Below, piece by piece: positions 55,683 through 64,000 of a stretch of 64,000 nt of DNA. The DNA is from Euglena gracilis (lineage: Eukaryota > Euglenida > Euglenophyceae > Euglenales). The stretch lies in NCBI GenBank assembly GCA_039621445.1, contig CP154954.1, forward strand, positions 16,832,589 through 16,896,588. The letters run 5' to 3'. Position 1 is the stretch's first letter, and every line of letters begins with the position of its first letter. The notes below the pieces were generated by a model, which saw only the letters and a program-made list of their open reading frames with translations, did not search any database and was not told the origin of the DNA. The translations under genes and the position numbers were made by a program.

Positions 55683-55920
55683 GGGTCCGGAGTGCCTATG
55701 AGTGCCTGCCCAGGCAGGCACTACCCCGGGTCGGATGTCGGGGGGGGGGGTCGGATTTCGGCTGTGCCCAGGCACATTCCTTTGAAAATAGGCCATTTTT
55801 GGCTCCCTGGCGCCTTCGGCACCGGGTCTGTGCTAGGGCACTTTTGGACGTGTGCCCTACCCCCCCCCGGGGGGGTTGATTTTTGTGCCTTGGAGTGCCT
55901 GCCCAGGCAGGCACCCCCCC
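55683..55920. mobile_element. Element C, second copy, uninterrupted
   Basis: About 238 bp. Begins GGAGTGCCTATGAGTGCC and ends GTGCCTTGGAGTGCC then CAGGCAGGCAC. Both ends carry the palindrome GTGCCTGCCCAGGCAGGCAC. The interior has TTTGAAAATAGGCCATTTTT, GGCGCCTTCGGCACC and GTGTGCCCTACC, then the C-tract/G-tract junction that is the insertion site of element A in the first copy (38547). Confidence 0.8.
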
Positions 55921-55944
55921 CACCTCAAAAAAAAACATCCTGCC

Positions 55945-56305
55945 CAGGACTGATCCTCTTCAGGGGAAAAAACCAAATATCCAATGGAAAACAGAGAAGA
56001 AAATGGCGGGAATTATCGCAAAACCATCACCACATTTTGGGGGGAGGGGACAGCTCGGCTTCGGAGGAAAAGGCGATTTCTGGCATCCTTGGAGCATCGC
56101 AGATGCACCCAAACCTTCAAGAAATGCGCTTTTTGGCTTTGTGATTTTCGATCCCGTTCAAACTCCTTTACCAGCCATTGGCCGGCCCTCAGGTCAAAGG
56201 GTGGTACTTAGTGAGGAAAAAATCCTGTCCACAAGAACCCCCTTCCCAGACTGGGATTTTTTAAAGCACCTTAAGAGACCTTAAATGTCTTAAAACGCCC
56301 TAAAA
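55945..56305 (+). mobile_element. Diverged MITE family hAT2 copy with TTAAA tail
   Basis: The core GATTTCTGGCATCCTTGGAG then CATCGCAGATGCACCC is conserved, followed by ATTTTCGATCCCGTTCAAAC. CCTTAAGAGACCTTAAATG and similar words occur at 56270-56300. Termini and duplication are not clear. Confidence 0.55.
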
Positions 56306-56329
56306 ACTTGAACTGGCAGAACTTTCCCG

Positions 56330-56410
56330 GGGGGAAAAATATTTCTGATTTTTGATTTCTGACATTCTTGGAACATTGTCCATCCAACCAAAGCTCAAAA
56401 AAAAATTTAC
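56330..56410 (+). mobile_element. Short MITE family hAT2 core fragment
   Basis: GATTTCTGACATTCTTGGAA then CATTGTCCATCCAACC, directly after the preceding copy. Confidence 0.45.
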
Positions 56411-57221
56411 GCTGGAGCAGTCTAACAGCAAAAAGCTGGTCCAGTGCCCAAGCCGCTCTCGGGTCGCCCCTGGATCGTCTTCAAGGAGGCATCGAAGACG
56501 GAAGGTTGGCATGACCCTGAGCAGCCAATGGCTCTGAGGCTTCGAAATCGCTTTCCCAAAAAACCTAAGCGGAGTCAGTCAAACCCACCCCCCCTCCCCC
56601 GTCTCAAGGTCCTCAGCCAAACTAACTCGGGGGCTGTGTTGGCTCCAACCACCCAGAAGGCCAGCGAGCCAATGGGGGGGGGGGGGGCGTTCTTAAAAAC
56701 AGCGTCACTCAGCCCAGGGGTGGAGGGGGTTCTCTCTCAGAGTGGTCCTCGGTCCTCAGTGGGGCCCAAGCCGTCAAGAGAGTTATCGCAGAGTTACCCG
56801 GGAGGCATCCCCTTGGGCAGCAGGGTCGACACGCCACACGTTCCAAAAATGCTCAAACAACTTCAACAACAACAAGTTCAAAAATGCTCAAACAACTTCT
56901 GCAGTGTTGGGGATAAATCAAACAGTCGTTTTGAAAGGGTGGGGTTCGTTTGAAATTTGATATCTGTGATATTGTGCACACGGGTAGGCCCCTGTCCGAC
57001 GCAGCTGCACCGCTAGCTCTGCCAAGGCGCACCAGCAAAGAGAACAAACTATTGCATTTCCTCGAAAGGTGGAAATTGTGTGGTTTTCCGATTTTTTTTT
57101 GCATGAGGAGTCCATCAAATATATGCAAATATATGAATTCCCAAAAAAGCAGCAGGAAATGTTTTCGCGGTAATTTCTCGGCCAATTGCTTGGGGACGGA
57201 AGCTACATGGGAAACATTACC
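56411..57221. other. Unique DNA, no gene recognised
   Basis: Contains a 14-bp duplication (CAAACAACTTC at 56856 and 56890) and a G-run at 56673-56686. A 169-codon plus frame (56444-56953) runs through the G-run and is not convincing. Confidence 0.45.
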
Positions 57222-57560
57222 TCCCCCCCTTGTCGTTTGACACGCCACTGTTCAAGGAAAGTGCCGTTGACACGGGAAGGGGGGTGTGACGACACAGTAC
57301 TATGGGGGAAAAAAACTGACAGTGCCAGCAACGATTGGCCTCCAATTATACCATTAGCCTCTCATACTGCACCAAATCACCGAATTCAAAGGGAAAACTT
57401 TGAAATTTGAGGCCAACGGCTGGGAAGAAGATCTCTTGGCTGAATTTCCTTAGAAACTATGGCCAGCGCAAAAAAAAATTAGGTTTGTAATATAAATAAT
57501 GAATAATAAAAATAAATGTTCCAGGAAAGTTCCATTAACACGGGGGCATGCCAACAGGGG
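57222..57560. mobile_element. Repeat G, second copy (no element E inside)
   Basis: Matches the flanks of the first copy: TTGTCGTTTGACACGCC, TTCAAGGAAAGTGCCGTTG, ATTGGCCTCCAATTATACC, ATTAGCCTCTCATACTGC, ACCAAATCACCGAATTC, TTGGCTGAATTTCCTTAG and AATGTTCCAGGAAAGTTCC. Where E2 sits in the first copy, this copy reads straight through. Confidence 0.75.
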
Positions 57561-58061
57561 TTTTCTTAGGGACCCCCCAGGGTGGTCCAGCAAAAAGGCT
57601 GCTGGCTGGAAATGAGCTGCAGGCTGGACCCCCCTCCGGGGGATAGGGGGGGGGGGGTCCGGGGCTGGAGGGGGCTGGGCTTGGCTGGGTCGATGACAAA
57701 AAATTCTAAAACATTTTTGCCTTCTCGACATTTTGATGGATGGAGCTAGATCAAGGCTGGGGGGCTGTGATGGAGGAAGGTGTGATGAGGGGGAAAAAAT
57801 GCAGGGATGACCCCCCCGGGGATGGGGCACCCTCCGGCTTAAGAAAACCCCTGCATGCCAGCGACACGTGTGCCAACGACGGGGGGGGGGGTGATGGAGA
57901 GGGTGGGGGGGGCGACCCCCCACCCGCCATGGACCAGAAGAAAACCAGGCGCTCCAGGCGCTGAAAGAACCTCGAATCGAACTGACCAAACATCGGCACC
58001 AGCTGAATACAGGAAGGCCTGGTGGGGATGGGAAACCCAACCACCGGGATGGGGGGGGGGG
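57561..58061. other. G/C-tract mosaic, no gene recognised
   Basis: Tract palindromes at 57630-57660 and 57880-57925 and short echoes of repeat G (GACACGTGTGCCAACGACG, 57864-57882). Open frames are compositional. Confidence 0.5.
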
Positions 58062-58110
58062 GTCGACCATTCATCATCCATTGGGTTTTGGGGATCCTTA
58101 TACAGCCCTT
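58062..58110. repeat. Short dispersed repeat K, copy 3
   Basis: CATCATCCATTGGGTTTTGG then GGATCCTTATACAGCCCTTG, directly after a GGTCGACC tract. Confidence 0.5.
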
Positions 58111-58158
58111 GGAAAATTGGATGTTCTTTAGCACTTGCATAATTTGAAGGGCCAAATT

Positions 58159-59925
58159 GCATATCCCCCCCTGCCTGCCGGCCAGGGGCCAGCCGGATGC
58201 AGGCTGGCCAGCCAAGTGGGCTGCCCAGCTCACCTCCAGCCAGCCAGCAGCTCAAAGCAGGGGCAGGGAGATATTCTGGTCGGCCGAAGATTTTATTCTG
58301 GGGTTTTATTCCGGTTTATTCCGGAATTTATTCCGGTTTATTCCGGTCAATTTTTGTCTGAATGGACCCAGGATTTTTTTGAAGTGCAATTGGGCCGAGG
58401 CGTTCACCCGTCACTTAGCACTTGGTGATGCGGGTCTGCACACCACAGCAGACCGCGGCCTTTTTGGGAAAAAAAGCCGATGAAAATTGGTGCCAGGGTT
58501 TTTCTCTTGAGGCGGGTTCCTGAGACCGCTGTCTTTTTTCTTCCCAAAAATTGTCTCACCGAATGTCTTGGGCGGCCTAACTCGCACTTAGCTTTGAAAG
58601 TGTAAAATTGCGCCGACGCGCTTTTCGAACACCGAGGCCTGAGGTTCAGGACAATCCAAATTAGTGTCTTCCTACCACCCCCCCCCCAGGGCCTGGGGAC
58701 AAAAGTAACAACTTGGAACTGTACGGTGCACGGGCACAGCGCTCCCCGGGCCCAGTGTGCATGACCCCAAAGCACCGGGTAATGAAACGAGGGAACACCA
58801 TTGCGCAGTTGCGCCATAGCGCAACAATTTTTTTCATTCCAAAAAAAACACATTGCGCTTTGGCGCGATGTTTTTTTGTAATTCTGAATGTGGGGGATCA
58901 TTGCGCACTTGCACAATAACAACAACATATGCGTCAACATGTGTTTTCATTGCGCATCCGCCGAAGCGGACACCTCAGCAGGCAAACCTTCACGGACAGA
59001 TCGCAGAGCCTAAAAAAGCAACAAAACGGGCCAAAAAGTCAACTGGCCTGTGTAGCACCATCTGGGGAACACAGTCAAGGCTTCAAAAATGAGGGAGACA
59101 CAATGGAGTGTTGGCCCTTTTTGGGAAAATTCACGTGTCCTGGTGTTCAAACCCAGGGGTTTGAACCTTTTTTAACCTGGTGCACAGGCGGAAAAACACC
59201 AAGGTTGTGGCTGTTCCCTGGGTCCCAACATCAGCAAATGATGCATGTGCCACCGTGGAGGGTCCCCACAGAACCAGAGGGCCAAAAGGGTGGGTTTCAC
59301 CACCGGGCTTCAAAAAGAATGCAACGTTGCCCTTAAGCACAATGTAAAAATCAAAACCTTAAGTGCAAGTTAGGCCGCCTAAGTGTTATTACCCCCTGAT
59401 TGAAGGACGATTAGCTTTGGCCAATGGGATCCCTGCCCCCAAAAATCAGCGTTGATATTGTCCTAGTCCATGCCCCTTTGGAAAAAACTCAGGGACAAAC
59501 ATTCACTAAGTGCAGCCCCACAAGTGGGGATAAAATCCAAACAAAGAATGCATTCAACCAGGGGGAGAAATAGGCAAAGTAAAGGTGTGCTCCTGATATC
59601 AAGTGCCAATTGTGCTACTTGCGCTCTTTGTTGCTCTTGTGATTTTGAAACCTGAAAATATATCAAACTTCACCTTCATTGCCTTTGTGTCTTGCAGAAT
59701 TTTCAAGCTATTGGCTGGCACTTTTATTCCGTTTATTCCGGTTTTTTCTGGCTTATTCCGGTTTTCGCTAGTCCGGTTTATTCCGGTTTATTCCGGACCA
59801 GAATATCTCCCTGCCCCTGCTCAAATCCAGCCAGCAGCCCAAATTCGGGCTGGGAGCCTCCCCCCCAGCGGGTCAAGTGAAATAAAGTTGGGTCCAGCCC
59901 GGCCGCAGGGGTGGGGGGAATATGC
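58159..59925. mobile_element. Large nested foldback (about 1.8 kb), family J outer arms
   Basis: The outer left arm (58159-58284: GCATATCCCC, GCAGCTCAAAGCAGG, GGCAGGGAGATATTCTGGTC) is inverted in the right arm (59798-59925: CCAGAATATCTCCCTGCCCC, CCAGCCAGCAGCCC, then AATATGCAAC). Beside each arm lies a TTTATTCCGG minisatellite (58302-58346 and 59725-59797), but in direct orientation. An inner inverted pair lies at 58567-58610 and 59349-59386. No coding capacity is clear, although a minus frame at 59131-59340 is open. Confidence 0.7.
58567..59386. mobile_element. Inner inverted-repeat element with GCGCAA palindromes
   Basis: Left end CTTGGGCGGCCTAACTCGC then ACTTAGC, right end GCAAGTTAGGCCGCCTAAG. 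The inside is rich in TTGCGC/GCGCAA words (58799-58960). The terminus matches the start of the region at 32682. The flanks CCGAATGT and TGTTATTA do not match, so no target duplication is shown. Confidence 0.6.
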
Positions 59926-59934
59926 AACTGGCAT

Positions 59935-60050
59935 ACTTTGCATTTTTTTGCATAATCAGATTTTTTTTAAATTTGCATTTTTTTGCATTTTTTGCTTAAT
60001 TTTTTTTGCCCTGGAAAAATGTTATGCAAAAAAAAGGACTTTTGTGCTGC
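59935..60050. repeat. TGCATTTTTT-rich AT tract
   Basis: Repeated TTTGCATTTTTTTGCAT words. A second block of the same type is at 60322-60372. Confidence 0.6.
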
Positions 60051-60103
60051 ATTCCTAGCATCAGGTATGCTCTCCATTTTCGTAAATGTCCTAAATGTCC
60101 GCT

Positions 60104-60325
60104 TTATTGATGTTCAATGGTGACCTGGAGGGACGATTTGCTTAGAATGAACGTGCAGGTGCCATTCAGGTTGATTTTCAAAGCTTCAGTGCTTCCGTTG
60201 TCTTCCAGGAGGTCTTCTTTGTGAATCATTGACAGGTACACCGGCATTGTCACATGTTTACGGATTTTAGGCAGCAAAACTCTGCTACATTCCAGCCTTT
60301 TCTCAGGGGTATATGCAAGTTGCAT
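60104..60325 (-). CDS. Candidate 73-residue ORF, unknown function
   Basis: The minus frame from an ATG at 60325 reads MQLAYTPEKRLECSRVLLP, then ...HVTMPVYLSMIHKEDLLED, then ...STEALKINLNGTCTFILSK, and ends with TAA at 60104. The alternation of hydrophobic and charged residues looks like real protein, and nothing in it is low-complexity. Upstream on the minus strand the frame runs into an A/T-tract, so the true start or splice site is unknown. A TAG immediately before CAGAGTTTTGCTGCC could be an acceptor. No domain is recognised. Confidence 0.3.
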   Translation of the reverse strand: MQLAYTPEKRLECSRVLLPKIRKHVTMPVYLSMIHKEDLLEDNGSTEALKINLNGTCTFILSKSSLQVTIEHQ

Positions 60326-60514
60326 TTTTTCTTTTTTTCTTTTTTTTTTGCATTTTTTGCATTTTTTTTTTGAGCAAAAGAAGAGAGGACCCACCGAACA
60401 TCCATGATCGACCACCCTTTTGTCTCCCGATCCCGTCCACATCGCCCGCCATCAGCCTCAATGGTGTTTGAGGGCCTCAATGGTCCTTTCAGCTTTTGTC
60501 CCATTTTTTTGGCC

Positions 60515-60965
60515 AGTTTTGTTTGCGTTTAGGCTGCCTTTGGCTGCTTTTGGGCTGCCTTTGGCTGCTTCTGTGCGAATTTGACACTCTGAGCCCAATC
60601 TTGGCTTCTTTGGGAGGCAAGCCTATCAAACGCTGCTAAAAAAAAATGGCAAAATATGACCAAAAGTGACCAAAAAAAATTACCAAAAAAGAGCATAAAA
60701 AAAGCAGTCAAAAGCAGCCAAAAGCAGCCAAACTGGTCAAAGCTGGGCAACAATGGCCCAAAATGACAGAAAAAAAAACAGCCAAAAATGACCAAAATTC
60801 GTCAAAAGTGGCTAAAAGCAGCCAAAATGGCCAAAAAATTGCTAAGTCAAAATATCAAAGAAAATGTCCAAAAATGTGCCGAAGGGGGGGAAAGCGACCA
60901 AAGCAGCCAAACCTGGCAAAGAAATAGGAAGAATGGCCAATAATGACCAAAAGTGTGAAAATATT
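60515..60965. repeat. Degenerate ~10-11 bp repeat (GACCAAAANT / GCAGCCAAAA) with inverted start
   Basis: From 60640 to 60960, words such as TGACCAAAAGTGACCAAAAA and AAAGCAGCCAAAAGCAGCC recur at about helical-turn spacing. The opening (60530-60570, GGCTGCCTTTGGCTGC) is their inverted form, so the region can fold back. Confidence 0.7.
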
Positions 60966-61189
60966 TAACAATAGAAGCCTATCTATGGCCTCCATAAATC
61001 CTGCAACGCCCTGTATCGCCTTCTGCAGCATCGAAGGTGCTTGGAACCCACCCCTAACAAGAGCACGACGGAGACTGGATGGATGTCAGCCCCACAGGAG
61101 GCTCAGGCTGGGTGCAGCGAGTCGGAGCACAGAGGCTTATGGGTGGCCCGCAAACCATTCTCCAGGAGGGACAGAGGGATGGCGTTAGA
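60966..61189. other. Unique DNA, no gene recognised
   Basis: Mixed sequence. Short open frames on both strands without supporting features. Confidence 0.4.
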
Positions 61190-61383
61190 CAGTGCCAGGG
61201 CTGCACAGGAAAGTCTGGTGGGGGGGATCTCCACCCAGGAGGTAGGGGGATCAACCCCCCCCAGCCACCACACAGCACCCGCTCAAGGAAAATTTTGACC
61301 AGAAAATCGGCGCTCCCGGAAATTGGGGGGGGGGGGTCAGACCCCCGACCAGGATGGGGAGGGTCGACCCCCCACCGCCACCC
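61190..61383 (+). mobile_element. Reduced element A relative
   Basis: CAGGGCTGCACAGGAAAGTC, then TGGTGGGGGG, two tract palindromes, AAAATCGGCGCTCCCGGAAA and GGGTCGACCCCCC followed by ACCGCCACCC. The AT-rich core of the complete copies is missing. Confidence 0.5.
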
Positions 61384-61391
61384 ATAACCCC

Positions 61392-61480
61392 CACAAAAAT
61401 GAGACCCCCCCAAATAAGACCCCCCCCCCCGCCGACGCCAAAAGTCTACCCAGGGTCTTATTTTTGGGGGGGGTTGGGGG
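61392..61480. repeat. Small hairpin related to element H
   Basis: The C-tract followed by AAATAAGACCCC on the left (61401-61430) is the inverted complement of GGGTCTTATTTTTGGGG on the right (61453-61470). Compare AAATAATACCCC in element H. Confidence 0.6.
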
Positions 61481-62040
61481 TTTGGGCATTCCGGTAGAAC
61501 CCTGGTCGTCGCCCATAGCCCCGGGGCCCCCCGCAGCGGACAGGATGTGTGGTGCCAGACAGACAGGATTTGTGGTCCCATGTGTGGCAGGCAAATGGAT
61601 GAGTGAACGCGTTTGTCCTGGGCTGAGGACGCAAGTGCAGACGTGTGGGCATGCAGCAGCACACTCGCGTGCAGCGTTCGAATGGTGCAATCAGCTCCAA
61701 CGGTTGTGCAGTTCAAGCGCATCCCCTAATGGAAGCCCCATGCCCAGGCACATGCCCATATTGCAGGTATGTGTTTCCACCAACGACCATTAAGTACATG
61801 ATGTTCACTTTTCGAGGCTTTCGCCGCCGCATCTCCACGTGGGCTTGCCACACACCGGCCCCCCCTCCCCCGCCTCCAATCGAACCCAAGCACCCTCACC
61901 TCACCTCACCTCACCCTCCAAGCGGTCCCAAATATGCACATTTGTACTATTACTCGTTAGCCGATGAGAAATCCACAGGGTCCTCACACCACCTACCTCT
62001 GGGATACCATTCCAGACCACCAATCATGCTTTTTTCAAAA
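61481..62040. other. Unique DNA, no gene recognised
   Basis: Low-repeat DNA. A TCACC quintuplet repeat lies at 61893-61915. Open plus frames (61645-62220) lack identifiable domains. Confidence 0.45.
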
Positions 62041-62200
62041 AAAACCTGGGGTGCCTTGTGCTATGGGATGCCTGCCCACAGCAGGCATCCCCCCCCCAGA
62101 ATCCCAATGCTTGCTGACCAAGCCAGATTTCCCTTGAAACTGGCCTTTTTGGGGCCCAGTGCCGAAGGCGGGCGGTGTGCCATCGCGCTGCCCAAGGCCT
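62041..62200. mobile_element. Diverged element C piece
   Basis: GGTGCCTTGTGCTATGGG, ATGCCTGCCCACAGCAGGCAT (same palindrome design as element C), then TTGAAACTGGCCTTTTTGGG and GTGCCGAAGGC. An hAT1 element is inserted 11 bp downstream. Confidence 0.5.
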
Positions 62201-62210
62201 ACCTCACAAC

Positions 62211-62676
62211 CAGGGTTTGATATGAGGACAGGTGGGGGGGGGTCCGGACCCCCCTGCCGCCGCGGAGGGGGGGGGGGGGGGGGTGGGTGTGGGGGACACC
62301 CCCCACCTAAACAGTGGCGCGGTCCGGGTGACCGCGCCACTGACCGAATTTCGGACCAGGGACCGAATTTCGGCCCGGCGCTTTGCGCCGGGCCGGAAAT
62401 TTTTGACCCCCCCAAAACGACCCAAAGTGCCATTTTGGGCACTTTTTGGGGCCAAAATTTGCCAAAATGCAAAAAAAAATTCGGCGCAAAGCGCCGGAGG
62501 AAAAAATTGACCCTTTTGGGGGGGGCCGGGTACCCCCCCCCCCAGGGTCGATCCGGACCCCCCTGGCAGGTGGGGGGGGATGGTCCGGACCCCCCCCCCG
62601 CCGGCCAGGGGGGGGGGGGGGGGGGGGGGGACACCCCCCACCTAAACCATGTACGCCCTCCTTTTATCAAACCCTG
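62211..62676 (+). mobile_element. Intact non-autonomous hAT1 element with perfect 8-bp target duplication
   Basis: 466 bp. Left end CAGGGTTTGATATGAGGA, right end TCCTTTTATCAAACCCTG. The octamer CTCACAAC is present on both sides (62203-62210 and 62677-62684). Interior landmarks match the 40469 copy. Additional features are a perfect AGTGGCGCGGTC/GACCGCGCCACT inverted pair (62313-62341) and a duplicated GACCGAATTTCGG word (62341-62374). Confidence 0.92.
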
Positions 62677-62956
62677 CTCACAACCCCACCCCACAACCCA
62701 ACCCAACCCCCCCCCGGGGGTCAAAAGTGCCCCCCCCCCCTGGCCTGCCCACATCACCCCCAGGGGGAGGGTGGTGCGAACTTCCTTTTGCCTGCCCCTG
62801 ACTCCCCCCCGGGAGGGAGAAAAAGCCTACCTGCAAGGAGGGGGAAACTGTCCAGCATTCGGTTGCCAGGCATTTAAATTTTCGCAGTTTTGGATTTGTC
62901 TCGTTTCCTATGCATTCTTTTGAAGTGCTGGTTTTTCGTACCTGTTTTTTATGCAG

Positions 62957-63107
62957 TTTGCTCCTTCTGCTGCCAGTGTTCAGGAAACCTCTCTCCCTCC
63001 TGCCAAAAACAGCCTGCCTGGGAGGCCTTAATCGCGGAGGTGGAAGGGGGCAGTTCAGGGAAAGCAGGCTGCTTTAAAAGAGTGCATCATGAGTGTGCTA
63101 TGGACAG
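62957..63107 (+). CDS. Candidate Cys-rich internal exon
   Basis: A 151-nt segment lies between a pyrimidine-rich acceptor (CCTGTTTTTTATGCAG, 62956) and a donor (GGACAG followed by GTAGGC, 63108). One of three frames is open throughout: CSFCCQCSGNLSPSCQKQ, then ...WEALIAEVEGGSSGKAGCF, then KRVHHECAMDR. The other two contain stops. Seven Cys in about 50 residues suggest a Cys-rich or metal-binding piece, but no family is recognised. Neighbouring exons were not found, so this may be chance. Confidence 0.3.
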
Positions 63108-63109
63108 GT

Positions 63110-64000
63110 AGGCAGGAGAAGGACCATCGGATGCGCTATGGACGGGCTCGCATTTTCGGTGTCATATTTTCCGCCATAACATTCTCATCAAAACAACAAT
63201 GTCCCGGGCCCCATCGGCTCATGCCCCGGAATGGCTTGGCTGCAGAATGGGGAACTGTTGGACCTTGACCAGCCCAAAAATCACTCAAAAGGTTGCACAA
63301 CATTGCGAAGGAAAAGACATATCCCAGCCCCCCCCCCCGCCTCCCCCCAACGAACTGCAGTGGCACACTGATAGTCGTTGTCACTGTCCTGGTTGCCCAT
63401 TGAGGCATGCTACATAAGGAGGGGGGGGCAATACAATGCAGTGCCAGGCCCTTGGCCTCGGTCAAGAGGTCAGCCAGACCCAGGGATGTGTGAGAAGCCC
63501 AGAGGAGGGGGGGGGGGTCAGACCAACGTTCAAACGCAGGAAGGGGGCGGGGGGGGGGGGGCGACTGCCCATTCGAGGACACTGTTTCGGCTGGCTTGTC
63601 CGACTGCTTTGAGTTCCTGAAAACAACCGCTCATTCCAATGCTTTCCACACCACATTTTCCATTGAAATATCAATATCCCCAATCAGGGTGTTCCTTAAC
63701 GACCTTGGGGGGGGGGGGTTCAGCTCAGAGGCTAGAAAATTTGAACTGGCTAGACACCCCTCCCCATGGGTTCGGGGCTAGAACTAGACCAGGCTCCTTT
63801 TGAAGACCCTGGAGTGGGTAGACAAAAAAATCACAAAATGTGCGTTCAAAATGAAAGAATGCAAGGCACGTGGAAAAACACGAGCATGTCCCGCTTTGCA
63901 TGTAAAAAGATGCATTTATAGGGGGTTTTTTTTGACATCTCCAGCACACAGGGTCCCAAAGAAAACTTGCAGCTGGTCTTCCCAATATCCGGGGGTCTGA
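63110..64000. other. Unique DNA with scattered G-tracts, no gene recognised
   Basis: G-runs at 63420-63428, 63507-63517, 63549-63561 and 63706-63718. Short open frames on both strands without recognisable features. The window ends here. Confidence 0.5.

Overview
The window is repeat-dominated, non-coding-looking eukaryotic DNA. I found no confident conventional gene, no recognisable tRNA or rRNA gene, no CRISPR array and no operon-like packing. Signs of a eukaryotic nuclear genome are long simple-sequence tracts, a satellite of about 24 kb, many small transposons with terminal inverted repeats (TIRs), a short (CCCTAA)n interstitial telomeric tract, and a few open segments bounded by GT...AG splice-like signals. 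The species cannot be named from this sequence. The extreme hairpin and G-tract style and the TTAGGG-type repeat fit a large-genome protist or alga, but an animal is not excluded.

Layout. 1-834: compound tetranucleotide microsatellite, CAAG then CAAC then CAAA. 835-3100: unique DNA with a (CACG)n tract, a decayed transposon piece and a small foldback. 3105-27385: about 150 tandem copies of a satellite of about 161 bp, with subfamily blocks and a few disrupted units, ending at an extremely GC-rich block (27390-27815). 27.8-64 kb: a mosaic of short palindromic transposons, often nested, with microsatellites and small patches that look protein-coding but match nothing I recognise.

The best-supported biology is the set of miniature inverted-repeat elements. 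Three families have insertion footprints visible in the sequence. Family hAT1 (TIR CAGGGTTYGATAT) has perfect 8-bp target duplications at 40469-40884 and 62211-62676. Family hAT2 (TIR CAGGGCGGT, core TTTCTGGCATC) has a perfect 8-bp duplication at 51671-51975 and imperfect ones at 47570-47876 and 53072-53398. Family E (TIR GGCAGCCTCC, telomere-like TTAGGG core) has 7-of-8 duplications at 46962-47241 and 50960-51247. Two nested insertions can be checked against paralogous unfilled sites in the same window: E inside repeat G (empty at 57.2-57.56 kb), and element A inside element C (empty at 55.68-55.92 kb). No transposase is visible, so all copies are presumably non-autonomous.

Candidate coding segments are listed at low confidence. 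The most interesting is a possible two-exon gene at 41569-42106, whose second exon lies in a frame with no long ATG-initiated ORF. Most long ORFs in the window are artefacts of repeats. The family names hAT1, hAT2, A, C, E, F, G, H, J, K and L are my own labels for this window.
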